From contig NZ_CP038267.1 of assembly GCF_004564375.1 (NCBI RefSeq), positions 1,304,501-1,368,500 of the forward strand: a stretch of DNA of 64,000 nucleotides, read 5' to 3'. Shown in pieces: positions 49,861 to 58,515 of the stretch. The stretch's first letter is position 1. Every line of letters begins with the position of its first letter. The stretch is from Nocardioides euryhalodurans (GTDB lineage Bacteria > Actinomycetota > Actinomycetes > Propionibacteriales > Nocardioidaceae). The position numbers and the translations under genes are program-made. Below the pieces are notes generated by a model that saw only the letters and a list, made by a program, of their open reading frames with translations, did no database searches and was not told the DNA's origin.

Positions 49861-51006
49861 ATGGCACGACGCGTGTTCCTGCACGTGGGCACGATGAAGT
49901 CGGGCACCTCGTTCCTGCAGTCGCTGTGGTGGCGGCACCACGACATCCTGGCCGAGCGGGGCCTGCTGCTCCCCGGTTCCCGGCTGGCCGACCACTTCGT
50001 CTCCGCCAGCCTGGTCTGCCGGCGGGAGCAGATCCTCGCCGAGCTGACCCCCGCCGAGCACGAGACCTGGCGCGACCTCACCGCCGAGGTCGGCCGGTGG
50101 GCCGGCGACGCCCTGGTCAGCCACGAGCTCTTCTCCCCCGCCACCCCCGAGCAGGCGAGCCAGGCGCTGCGGCTGCTGGAGAAGCACGCGGACGAGGTCC
50201 ACGTGGTCGTGACCGCGCGCGACCTCGCCCGCCAGCTGCCCTCCCACTGGCAGGAGCAGGTCAAGCACCACTCCGACGCCACCCTGGTCGACTACTGGGA
50301 GCACGTGCGCCGCCATGACCCGGACGACCCGTTCTGGACCTTCCACGACGTGCCGGCGCTGGCGGACCGCTGGGGCCAGGGCCTGCCGCCCGAGCGGGTC
50401 CACGTGGTGGTCAACCCCCCGGGTGCGCCGCGCGACTGGCTCTGGCGGCACACCGCCGACCTGATGGGCGTCGACGTCGGCGGGCTCGACCTCGAGGCGC
50501 GCAACCCCAACGAGTCGCTCGGCATCGCCGAGATCGAGGTGATGCGCCGGGTCCAGGGCGCCCTGCCGGCGGAGGAGAAGCAGCTCGAGATGTCGCGGCT
50601 CACCAAGGGCTTCCTCACCCGCGACGTGCTGCACCCCTCCGGACCCGGCGACCGGTTCGTGCCTCCGGCGCAGGTGCACGGTTGGGCGGTCGAGCGCGGC
50701 ACCCTCATGGCCGAACAGCTCCGGGACCGCGGCCACGACGTGGTGGGCGACCTCGACGACCTCGTCCCCTCAGCCGCGGCCCCTCGGGGACGGGTGCCGG
50801 ACGACGTCACCGCCGACGAGGTCGCGGACGTCGCGGTCGCCGCGCTGGCGCGGATGGTCGTGCACGACCGCCACCAGCGCGCCCGGATCGAGGAGCTGCA
50901 GGCCCAGCGGCGGCGCCTCAGGCGGCGGCTGGACGCCGCTGCGCCGGGCCCCGGGACGAGGTCGACCCTGGCCGGCGCGCTCCGCCGGATCTCGCGACGT
51001 CGCTAG
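49861..51006 (+). CDS. Sulfotransferase-like protein (2 of 5)
   Basis: 381 residues with PAPS loop GTMKSGTS at 10-17 and VVVTARDLARQLPSHW near 117-132. Close relative of the 47.8-kb copy (same ALVSHELFSP and QGLPPERVHVV blocks) but on the opposite strand. The Lys-x-Gly-Thr core is kept while the usual Pro is Met. Its TAG stop is nested in CTAG, shared with the convergent gene's TAG. Acceptor unknown. Confidence 0.8.
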   Translation: MARRVFLHVGTMKSGTSFLQSLWWRHHDILAERGLLLPGSRLADHFVSASLVCRREQILAELTPAEHETWRDLTAEVGRWAGDALVSHELFSPATPEQASQALRLLEKHADEVHVVVTARDLARQLPSHWQEQVKHHSDATLVDYWEHVRRHDPDDPFWTFHDVPALADRWGQGLPPERVHVVVNPPGAPRDWLWRHTADLMGVDVGGLDLEARNPNESLGIAEIEVMRRVQGALPAEEKQLEMSRLTKGFLTRDVLHPSGPGDRFVPPAQVHGWAVERGTLMAEQLRDRGHDVVGDLDDLVPSAAAPRGRVPDDVTADEVADVAVAALARMVVHDRHQRARIEELQAQRRRLRRRLDAAAPGPGTRSTLAGALRRISRRR

Positions 51007-52196
51007 CGGGCCAGGCGGCGCTTCACCCGGCCGGCGAGCCGGCGGGCGCGGCGTACGGCCCGACGGGCGGGGCCTGCCGGAGCCGGGCGCGGTGCCGCGG
51101 TCTTGGCGCCGGACCTCGGTCGCGCCTTGGGCTGCGGCTTCTGCGCGGCGGGCTCGTCGGCGCGGGAGCTGCGGACCACCACGTCGGCGAGCGCCTGCAC
51201 GGCCACCCGCGCGACCTCGTCGGGGTCGACCTCGAGGTCCATGGTCCGGCCACCCTCCGCGGGCAGCAGGTCCTGCGGGTCGCCGAGGATCTCGTGGCCG
51301 GCCGCCCGCAGCTCGTCGAGCATCCGCTGCGACTCCTCGGTCACCCACGCCACGTCGCCCGCGGGCAGGCCGAGCGACCGGCCGGGCTCCTGCTTGCGGA
51401 GGGCGCCGTTGATCAGCAGCCGGCGTACGACGGGTCGGTACTCGCCCCGCACGTCGGAGAGCCGGTCGCCCAGGGCGACGTTGACCTGGCGCAGCATCTC
51501 GGCCTGCTCGTAGCCCAGCGAGGTGTTCCAGCTGCCGCGGGAGACCTCCAGGGCGGCGGGGTCGTAGCCGACCAGGCCGGCGAACAGCTCGTAGAGGCCC
51601 ATCGGCTCGCGCTTGGGCGACGGGACGGCGATCACGTGGACGTGCTCGGGCGGCAGGCCCTGGCTCCACCGGCGGGCGATGCCCGGGAGGTGCTGGCGCT
51701 GGCGGAACAGGGCCACCTCGGGCCGCTCCTCCCTCACCGCGGTCGCGAAGTCTCCGTAGGGCAGCGTCAGCCGGGACTTGACCAGCTGCTGCCACTCCGA
51801 GGGGATCTGCTTCGACCAGTCGCGCGCGGTGATGACCACGTGCACCTCGAAGTCCTCCGAGAGCGCTGCCAGGAGGTGGGCCACCGGCTCCTCGGGCATC
51901 TCGGCGAGGTCCTCGAGGGTGAGGAGCAGCCGGTCACCGGGTGCGTCCCGCAGGGTGCGGACCAGCTCGCGGATCCCCTGACGGCCCTCCTCGCCGTCGC
52001 CGACGCCGAGCGCCAGCATCGGGGCGAGCACCTTCTTCATGTGCTGCGGCCGCGAGTTGAAGGGGTGGTTGACCCCCTCCGCGAGCAGTGCGGGACGGGA
52101 GGTCTTGAGCGCCCCCTGCAGCGAGGTGGTGCCGGACTTACGGGTCCCGATGTGGAGGAAGAGGGGTCGCGGGGTCACGTCGGCGGATTCTGTCAC
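51003..52196 (-). CDS. Sulfotransferase-like protein (3 of 5)
   Basis: 397 residues. PAPS loop GTRKSGTT at 17-24, VVITARDWSKQIPSEW near 120-135, and QGLPPEHVHVIAVP near 180-193. A Pro/Ala/Arg-rich C-terminal extension (about 340-397) is not seen in the other copies and looks disordered and positively charged. GTG start 52196. Convergent with copy 2 at a shared CTAG. Confidence 0.8.
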   Translation of the reverse strand: MTESADVTPRPLFLHIGTRKSGTTSLQGALKTSRPALLAEGVNHPFNSRPQHMKKVLAPMLALGVGDGEEGRQGIRELVRTLRDAPGDRLLLTLEDLAEMPEEPVAHLLAALSEDFEVHVVITARDWSKQIPSEWQQLVKSRLTLPYGDFATAVREERPEVALFRQRQHLPGIARRWSQGLPPEHVHVIAVPSPKREPMGLYELFAGLVGYDPAALEVSRGSWNTSLGYEQAEMLRQVNVALGDRLSDVRGEYRPVVRRLLINGALRKQEPGRSLGLPAGDVAWVTEESQRMLDELRAAGHEILGDPQDLLPAEGGRTMDLEVDPDEVARVAVQALADVVVRSSRADEPAAQKPQPKARPRSGAKTAAPRPAPAGPARRAVRRARRLAGRVKRRLAR

Positions 52197-52217
52197 ACCC
52201 CGCCGCTGCCCCCACAG

Positions 52218-53255
52218 TCACAGGGTGCCGGGCACCGACGCCCCGTCGTCGGCGGTGCGGCGCAGCTGACCGAGCAGCGCGGCGGTGACGTCGTACGCCG
52301 CCTCGAGCAGCTCGGCCTCCGTGACGTCGTCGGGGCTCACCGCCCGCGGGTCGGGCTCGAGGGCGGTCAGGTCGGCGAGGTCGCCGACCACGTCGTAGCC
52401 GGCGCTCCGCAGCCGGTCGACCGAGGACACCGTCCGCTCACGCACCTGCTGCCAGCGCGCCTCGTCGAGGCGGATGGGAGCGCCCCCGCGGGGCACCAGC
52501 AGCTCGTGGGCGAGGTAGCGGCGCAGCCAGCGGTAGGGCTCGTGCCAGGTGGCGCCCTCGTGGTCGATCGCGGCCCGCAGCCGCGGTCCGACCTCCTGGA
52601 GCAGCCGCGCGCTGACGACGTCGACCGACTCGTTGGGACGGGCCGCCTCGAGGTCGGCGACCCCGTCGGGGATGCCGACCACTCCCGCGACGTTGTCCCA
52701 CAGGTCGGTCGGTCCGCGCCGGACCGTCGGGATCGTGACGACGTGGATCCGCTCCGGCGGCAGCGCCCACCGATCGAGGACCTCGGCCGGGTCGAGCGTC
52801 CACCAGCACCACCGCTGGTCGGGGTCGGCAAGCCCGTCGACGAACGCGCCGAGCGACCCACCCAGGCCCAGCTTGAGCACCTCCTGCCATGCCGCCGGCA
52901 CCAGGCCGACCAGGTCGCGGGCGGTGAAGACCAGGTGGACCTCGGAGTCGCCGAAGGCGTCCAGGACGCGGGTCGCGCCGTCCGCGTCCGCCATCGTGAA
53001 CCACTCGTTGCTGAAGACGGCCGTGCCGGGATGGTCGGCGACCTGGGCGTGCATCCGCTCCCAGGCGCGGGCGGCGCGCGGCCTCGGCCGCGGGGTGCGG
53101 GCCCAGGTCGCGGCGAGGTTGTGGTGGAACATCTTCTCGCCCGGGACCAGGACCCCTGCCTCGGCGAGCCGGGCCTTGCTGGACCAGAGCACGGTCTGCA
53201 GGTAGGTGGTGCCGCACTTGGGACCCCCGACGTGCAGGAAGACGCGCTCAGCCAT
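52218..53255 (-). CDS. Sulfotransferase-like protein (4 of 5)
   Basis: 345 residues. Loop GGPKCGTT at 9-16 (Ser replaced by Cys), LVFTARDLVGLVPAAW near 105-120 and LPPERIHVVTIP near 171-182. Its first 8 nt overlap the end of the glycosyltransferase gene upstream, so the two are co-expressed. This pairing suggests sulfation of the sugar that the glycosyltransferase adds. Confidence 0.8.
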   Translation of the reverse strand: MAERVFLHVGGPKCGTTYLQTVLWSSKARLAEAGVLVPGEKMFHHNLAATWARTPRPRPRAARAWERMHAQVADHPGTAVFSNEWFTMADADGATRVLDAFGDSEVHLVFTARDLVGLVPAAWQEVLKLGLGGSLGAFVDGLADPDQRWCWWTLDPAEVLDRWALPPERIHVVTIPTVRRGPTDLWDNVAGVVGIPDGVADLEAARPNESVDVVSARLLQEVGPRLRAAIDHEGATWHEPYRWLRRYLAHELLVPRGGAPIRLDEARWQQVRERTVSSVDRLRSAGYDVVGDLADLTALEPDPRAVSPDDVTEAELLEAAYDVTAALLGQLRRTADDGASVPGTL

Positions 53256-54510
53256 GGCGGCGGCGCCTCAGCACGCGCAGCGGCCGGGTCACGACCCGCC
53301 GTGCCGCCCGCCGTACGGCACCGGTGCGGGTCACCTCGTCGATCAGCTCGTTCCATCGCGCGACGATGTGGTCCATCTCGTACTCGCGGGAGTCGACGAG
53401 CGCCTGCTCGCCGTAGCGGCGGCGCAGCTCGTCGTCGCCCATCACCCTGGCCAGCGCGTCGGTGAGCCCGGGGATGTCGCCGTCGGGGACGATCTCGCCG
53501 TTGCGGCCGGTGGTGATGATCTCGGAGGGGCCGCGGGGGCAGTCGAAGCTGACCGCAGGGGTGCCCTGGCTCATCGCCTCGACCAGCACCATCCCGAAGC
53601 CCTCGGCGCGCGAGCTCAGCAGGAACAGCTCGGCCTCGGCGAGCACCCGCTCGATCTCGCTGGTGTACCCCATCATCTTGATGATGTCGTGGAGCCCCGC
53701 GTCGTCGATCTGCCGCTGGAGCTCGGCCTGGTCGGGCCCGTGCCCGTAGATGTGGAACTGCCAGTCGGGGAAGCGCTCGACCAGCGGCTGCCAGGCCTCG
53801 ATCGCCCGGTCGAAGCCCTTGCGTTCCTGCAACCGGCCCGCCCCCACCACGATCTTGCTGTCGCGCGGCGGCCTGGTGGCGGCGCCGACCATCCCGGAGG
53901 AGTTGCGGATCGTCCGGGTCAACGGCGCCCGCTCCCCGAGATGGCGGAGGTAGTCCTCCTCGTCCTCCACGGTCAGCGTCACCCAGGCGTCGAGCTCGGG
54001 GACCACCGCGTCGAGCATCCGCCCCATGTGGCGACCCTCGTAGCGGGTCGCGAAGTTGAGGTGCTCCCAGCCGACGATCGGGACGCCGGGGCGGGCCATG
54101 TCCAGCGCCATCCGGTGCAGGCTCGGCCGCGAGGAGATGATGACGTCCGCGTCCGTGTCGGCCAGCCGCTCCATGAGCCGGCGCTCGGCGAGTGCGTTGA
54201 GCCGGGTGTCACGCTCCAGCAGCGGCGTGACGGGCGGCCGCTCGGCCTCCTGCGCCCGCGGGTCGTCCGGGTGGTTGGCCCGCCACTTCTTCCCGGCCTT
54301 GGTCGCGTCGAAGAGCGTGGTCACCGCGACCCGCTCGTCGATCGGGAACGTGCTCTCGGGGTTGGACTTGAGCATGCTCAGGATCTCGACGTCGTGGTGG
54401 TCGGCCATCGCGCTCGCGACGTTGGCCACCACCCGCGCGACTCCCCCGATGCCGAAGGCGTTGAACGTCAGGAACGTCACCTTGCGGCGACGGGTCGGTC
54501 GTGGATTCAT
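53248..54510 (-). CDS. GT4-type glycosyltransferase (GT-B fold)
   Basis: 420 residues. C-terminal GT4 motifs: VVGAGRLQERKGFDRAIEA near 225-243, MMGYTSEIERVLAEAELFLLSSRAEGFGMVLVEAM near 280-315 with the conserved E-x7-E (EGFGMVLVE). N-terminal FNAFGIGGVARVV is the acceptor-side Gly loop. Transfers a sugar from a nucleotide donor, retaining configuration, to a cell-envelope glycan or teichoic acid. Paired with a sulfotransferase. Confidence 0.88.
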   Translation of the reverse strand: MNPRPTRRRKVTFLTFNAFGIGGVARVVANVASAMADHHDVEILSMLKSNPESTFPIDERVAVTTLFDATKAGKKWRANHPDDPRAQEAERPPVTPLLERDTRLNALAERRLMERLADTDADVIISSRPSLHRMALDMARPGVPIVGWEHLNFATRYEGRHMGRMLDAVVPELDAWVTLTVEDEEDYLRHLGERAPLTRTIRNSSGMVGAATRPPRDSKIVVGAGRLQERKGFDRAIEAWQPLVERFPDWQFHIYGHGPDQAELQRQIDDAGLHDIIKMMGYTSEIERVLAEAELFLLSSRAEGFGMVLVEAMSQGTPAVSFDCPRGPSEIITTGRNGEIVPDGDIPGLTDALARVMGDDELRRRYGEQALVDSREYEMDHIVARWNELIDEVTRTGAVRRAARRVVTRPLRVLRRRRHG

Positions 54511-54541
54511 GCACTTCCTCGGGGTGGACGCCGGCGGCGGT

Positions 54542-55735
54542 TCAGCGGGCAGCGTAGTCCTTGAGCAGGCTCCGGCCGATGATCATCTTCTGGATGTCGG
54601 AGGTGCCCTCGCCGATCAGCATGAACGCCGACTCCCGGTAGAGCCGCTCGATCTCGTACTCCTTGGAGTAGCCGTAGCCGCCGTGGATGCGGAAGGACGC
54701 CTCGACGACCTCGTTGCAGTACTCCGAGGCGAGCAGCTTGGCCATCCCGGCCTCGACGTCGTTGCGCTGCCCGTCGTCCTTCCTCCGCGCCGCCCGGACC
54801 ATCATCGCGTGGGCCGTCTCCACCTTCGTCGCCATCTCGGCGAGGCGGAAGAGGATCGCCTGGTGCTGCGCGATCGGCTTGCCGAAGGTCTCGCGCTGCT
54901 GGGCGTAGGCGATGCCGAGCTCGAACGCGCGGTTGGCGATCCCACAGGCCCGGGCCGCGACGTTGACGCGCCCGACCTCGACGCCGTCCATCATCTGGTA
55001 GAAGCCCTGCCCGGGGGCCTCCCCGAGCACCTGGTCGGCGCCGATCTTGTGCCCCTCGAGCACCATCTCGGTGGTGTCGACACCCTTGTAGCCCATCTTG
55101 TCGATCTTGCCCGGGATGGTGATCCCCTGCGCGACCTCGCCGAAGCCCGGCTCCTTCTCGACCAGGAAGGTCGTCATGTTCTTGTAGACCGAGTCGTCGC
55201 CCTCGTCGGTCACCGCGAGCACCGCGACCAGCGTCGAGGAGCCACCGTTGGTCAGCCACATCTTCTGGCCGGTGACCTCGTACCCGTCGTCGGTCCGGAC
55301 GCCCTTGGTCTTGACGGCCGAGACGTCGGAGCCGAGGCCGGGCTCGGACATCGAGAAGGCCCCGCGGACCTCGCCGGTCGCCATCTTGGGCAGGTACTTC
55401 TTCTTCTGCTCCGGCGTGCCGTGACGCATCAGCATGTAGGCCACGATGAAGTGGGTGTTGATGACACCGGACACGCTCATCCAGCCCCGGGCGATCTCCT
55501 CGACGCACAAGGCGTACGTCAGCAGGGACTCACCCAGGCCGTCGTACTCCTCGGGGATCATCAGGCCGAAGATCCCCAGCTCCTTGAGTCCCTCGACGAT
55601 CTCGGTCGGGTACTCGTCGGCGTGCTCGAGCTCGGTCGCGACGGGGAGGATCTTCTCCTCCACGAACGTCCGTACGGCCTTGAGGATCTCGCGCTGGTCC
55701 TCGGTGAGGTCCTCGGTCTGGCACAGGCGCGCCAT
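54542..55735 (-). CDS. Acyl-CoA dehydrogenase
   Basis: 397 residues with FAD-binding FSMSEPGLGSD near 129-139, WLTNGG near 160, and C-terminal GEGTSDIQKMIIGR near 376-389 with the catalytic Glu typical of short-chain enzymes. Oxidises an acyl-CoA at C2-C3. ATG 55735 has AAGGAG 8 nt upstream. No ETF or beta-oxidation partner is adjacent, so it is isolated here. Confidence 0.92.
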   Translation of the reverse strand: MARLCQTEDLTEDQREILKAVRTFVEEKILPVATELEHADEYPTEIVEGLKELGIFGLMIPEEYDGLGESLLTYALCVEEIARGWMSVSGVINTHFIVAYMLMRHGTPEQKKKYLPKMATGEVRGAFSMSEPGLGSDVSAVKTKGVRTDDGYEVTGQKMWLTNGGSSTLVAVLAVTDEGDDSVYKNMTTFLVEKEPGFGEVAQGITIPGKIDKMGYKGVDTTEMVLEGHKIGADQVLGEAPGQGFYQMMDGVEVGRVNVAARACGIANRAFELGIAYAQQRETFGKPIAQHQAILFRLAEMATKVETAHAMMVRAARRKDDGQRNDVEAGMAKLLASEYCNEVVEASFRIHGGYGYSKEYEIERLYRESAFMLIGEGTSDIQKMIIGRSLLKDYAAR

Positions 55736-55832
55736 CGGCAGCTCCTTCATCTGGACGACGCTGGGATGGTAGTCCCTCCGCACCGTCCCCGGCTGCGGCC
55801 CCCGACGTGGTCATTCCCACACCCGGGGCGTC

Positions 55833-57179
55833 TCAGCCGGCGAACGCGCCGCGTGCCTCCTCCAACGACACCGATCCGGTGTCGATCGTCGCGCGGGTCC
55901 GCTGCGTGATCACGGCCTGGCGCAGTCGTCGCGACACGGTGACCAGCTTCGTCGGCCGGTTCTTCGCGTCGGAGACCAGCAGCATCGACGGCGGGTGGGC
56001 CGCCTCCCACTCACGGGCGCACTCCCGCTGGCAGTGCTCCACCCAGTTCCCGCCCCGCAACCGCTCGGCGAGCTGCCGCTCCGCGGCCGAGAGGCGCGGA
56101 CCACGGGTGGTGAGCTGGACCCGGACGCCGCGGTCGGCGGCCCGCGTCAGCGCGCGCACCACGGGCCGCAGGTCGGTTCCCCGCGTCGCCACCTGCACCA
56201 GGTCACCGGACGAGGCCCCCTTGATCGTCTCGACGACGGCCGAGGCGACCGCCCTTCGCTCGCCGTAGGTGCCGGTCGGGTCGTTGGCGACCGTGGTCGA
56301 CGCCGACGGGGGGTCGGTCGTCCACGACAGCTTCGCCACGACCGCGTCGTGGTCGGAGTTCAGCTCCAGCGGGTAGTGACGGTCGACCTCGAGCTGGTCC
56401 TGGCCGTTGACGAAGACGTAGTCGATGGTGGCGCGTCCGTCACCGTGGTCGCTGGTCCCGAACCGGGTGCCCAGCAGCTCGTACGTCGACCTCATCCCGG
56501 CCGCGGCGAACAGGTCGGCCGGGTACCGGCTGCCGCCGACCGGCACGTTGAAGTCCCCACCGACCAGCACCGGGCCGCGGTCGTCGAGCTGCCCGACGAG
56601 CGCGCCCAGCCGGCGTACGGAACGCCGGTTCAGGTCCGGCATGCCGGTGCTCCTCGGCGCGATGTGCACCGAGACCAGCGAGATCACCCGGCCCTGGTTC
56701 GACTCCAGCGTGACCCAGTTGGCCTGCCGGCGGCCGATCTCGATCGAGCGGCCCGGAGGACGGCCCCGCCAGTCGCTGATCATGGAGGTGCCCTTGGCGA
56801 GCGCGGTGTAGCGGTCGGTGCGCCACGCCACCGGGGTCGCCTTGGTGAAACGGTCCTTGGTGGAGCGCCAGAGCTCGTAGCCCTGGGGGGCCAGGAACTC
56901 GTCGCTGCGGAACGCCACCTCGTTGTAGGTGATCAGGTCCGGGGCCTCGCGCAGCACCTCGGCTGCGTCCCGCTGGAAGCGCTGGTAGGTCTGTGGCGAG
57001 AGCAGGTTGGCCTGCACGACCGTGAGGTCGCTGGGCTCGGCAGCCGTCGCCGCCACGGCGGGCGTGGAGAGGGCCGGGAGCACCGCTATCGCGGACGCCG
57101 TGGCCAGGGCGGCCACGAGGCCCACGCGGACCGGTCGGCGAGGTCGGCGCTGCGAGCGCGGGCTGGCGGGGGCCGGCAT
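55833..57179 (-). CDS. Secreted EEP-fold hydrolase with C-terminal degenerate PLD-like half
   Basis: 448 residues. Signal peptide (hydrophobic about 20-37, AVAATAAE). EEP domain 45-290: VQANLLSP near 54, YNEVAFRSDEF, VSVHIAPRSTG, GGDFNVPVGG near 206 and NSDHDAVVAKL near 274, all catalytic blocks of endonuclease/exonuclease/phosphatase. Residues 300-420 (VETIKGASSGDLVQVATRG...) resemble the first half of the PLD-like protein at 62.5 kb but the HxK motif is replaced (PPSMLLV). So the second domain is probably binding-only. Substrate DNA, RNA or lipid unknown. Confidence 0.75.
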   Translation of the reverse strand: MPAPASPRSQRRPRRPVRVGLVAALATASAIAVLPALSTPAVAATAAEPSDLTVVQANLLSPQTYQRFQRDAAEVLREAPDLITYNEVAFRSDEFLAPQGYELWRSTKDRFTKATPVAWRTDRYTALAKGTSMISDWRGRPPGRSIEIGRRQANWVTLESNQGRVISLVSVHIAPRSTGMPDLNRRSVRRLGALVGQLDDRGPVLVGGDFNVPVGGSRYPADLFAAAGMRSTYELLGTRFGTSDHGDGRATIDYVFVNGQDQLEVDRHYPLELNSDHDAVVAKLSWTTDPPSASTTVANDPTGTYGERRAVASAVVETIKGASSGDLVQVATRGTDLRPVVRALTRAADRGVRVQLTTRGPRLSAAERQLAERLRGGNWVEHCQRECAREWEAAHPPSMLLVSDAKNRPTKLVTVSRRLRQAVITQRTRATIDTGSVSLEEARGAFAG

Positions 57180-57312
57180 GGGGCACTCCTATCGGGGGGC
57201 GACAGGCCCCCACCCGGGAGCCTTGATCCCATTCATCACATCAGCCCCACGAGTACCCGGCAACAGGTTCCGGACAACTACAGACCTGTAATTCTCACGG
57301 GCCCCACCCGAC

Positions 57313-58458
57313 TCACTGGAGTCGGGCAGTGGCGCTCACGAAGAAGTGGTCGCTGGTGCGGTTCTCGACCGGCGAGGTGTCGCGCCAGTAGCCCGACCAC
57401 GACGCGACGCCGCCGCCCACGACCCAGTCGACCGGCATCGGCTCGGGCGGCGGCTGGCAGCCCGCGCCGTAGCTCCCCCCGTTGGGGGCGGACATGCTCG
57501 CGGCGGGCACGACGCGGCAGTAGAACTCCGCCCGGTCGTTCATGTCACCGGTCACCATCACCGGCAGCCCGGTGGCCCGCAGGTCCTTGACCACCGACAC
57601 CAGGGTCGCCTGGGCGTTGCGGCGCTGCGTCAGGTAGCGACCCCCGCCCGGCGAGGGGTGGGTGTTGACGACGTAGATCTCACGCCCGGTGGCGAGGTGG
57701 CGCAGCTTGACGATCGGCTGCGGTCGGGGACGGTCCACGAACGTGATCGTGAACTGGCTGCCGGACACCATCTCGTAGACCCCGGGGTCCCAGAGGATCG
57801 AGTTGTCGGTCTCCTTCTCGCCCCACGCGAAGCCCGGGTAGGCCGCCATGCCGGTGCGTGACTGGAGGTCGCGCAGCTGGTCGTCCTGCAGCTCCTGGGT
57901 CCCGAGGACGTCGACGCCGTGCTTGGCCACCAGGCCGGCCGCCCGCGCGGTGCGGACGGACGCCGGAGGGAACTTGTCGCGGGGGCCGTCGGCATCGGTG
58001 TGCTGGCTGCCCAGGACGTTGAACGTGCCGATGCGTACGTCGACCGGGGCGTTCATCGCCGCCTGGCGCGCCTCGCGCTCCTCACGCTGCTGCTCCAGCG
58101 CCTCGCGCCGTGCGGCGGCGGCCTGCTGACGACGCTCCTCGGCCCGCTCGGCCGCCAGCCGGGCCAGGCGCGCGGCCTCGGCCTTCTCCTCCCGCGCCCG
58201 GACCATGCGGGCGTGGGCGGGGTCCTTGCCGACGACCGGCGTCGTCCGGGCGCCGGCACGCGTGGGCTCACGGTCGCGCTGGCCCGCCGCAGGAGCCGGC
58301 GGCTCGGTGGCGACCGTGCCGGTGTCGCGGGCGACCGGGACCAGCTGGTCCAGGGTCATCACGGCCGCGAAGGTCAGCAGGAGTGCACCGACCACACCGA
58401 GGGCGACGAGCGCGCCCAGGGCACGGCGGCGCGGGCCTTGGTGGCGAGGGGAGGACAC
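57313..58458 (-). CDS. Membrane-anchored EEP-fold hydrolase with coiled-coil stalk
   Basis: 381 residues: one membrane helix (about 15-35), an Ala/Glu/Arg coiled coil (about 83-133), then an EEP domain (IGTFNVLGSQHTD near 141, GTQELQDDQL, VVNTHPSPGG, TGDMNDRAEF near 294 and NRTSDHFFVSA at the end). The active-site residues look complete. It faces outward on a stalk, possibly a nuclease or sphingomyelinase-like phosphodiesterase. Same fold as the neighbour at 55.8 kb but without its PLD part. Confidence 0.78.
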   Translation of the reverse strand: MSSPRHQGPRRRALGALVALGVVGALLLTFAAVMTLDQLVPVARDTGTVATEPPAPAAGQRDREPTRAGARTTPVVGKDPAHARMVRAREEKAEAARLARLAAERAEERRQQAAAARREALEQQREEREARQAAMNAPVDVRIGTFNVLGSQHTDADGPRDKFPPASVRTARAAGLVAKHGVDVLGTQELQDDQLRDLQSRTGMAAYPGFAWGEKETDNSILWDPGVYEMVSGSQFTITFVDRPRPQPIVKLRHLATGREIYVVNTHPSPGGGRYLTQRRNAQATLVSVVKDLRATGLPVMVTGDMNDRAEFYCRVVPAASMSAPNGGSYGAGCQPPPEPMPVDWVVGGGVASWSGYWRDTSPVENRTSDHFFVSATARLQ

Positions 58459-58503
58459 CGCGGCAAGTTAGCACGTGGGCGCGGGTCTGCGCCGGGGAGT
58501 CGC

Positions 58504-58509
58504 TAGGGT
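58504..58509 (+). promoter_or_regulatory. -10 element of a leaderless promoter (GT2-like gene)
   Basis: TAGGGT, CGCCCC, then ATG 58516; spacing of 6 nt and no ribosome site. Confidence 0.45.
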
Positions 58510-58515
58510 CGCCCC

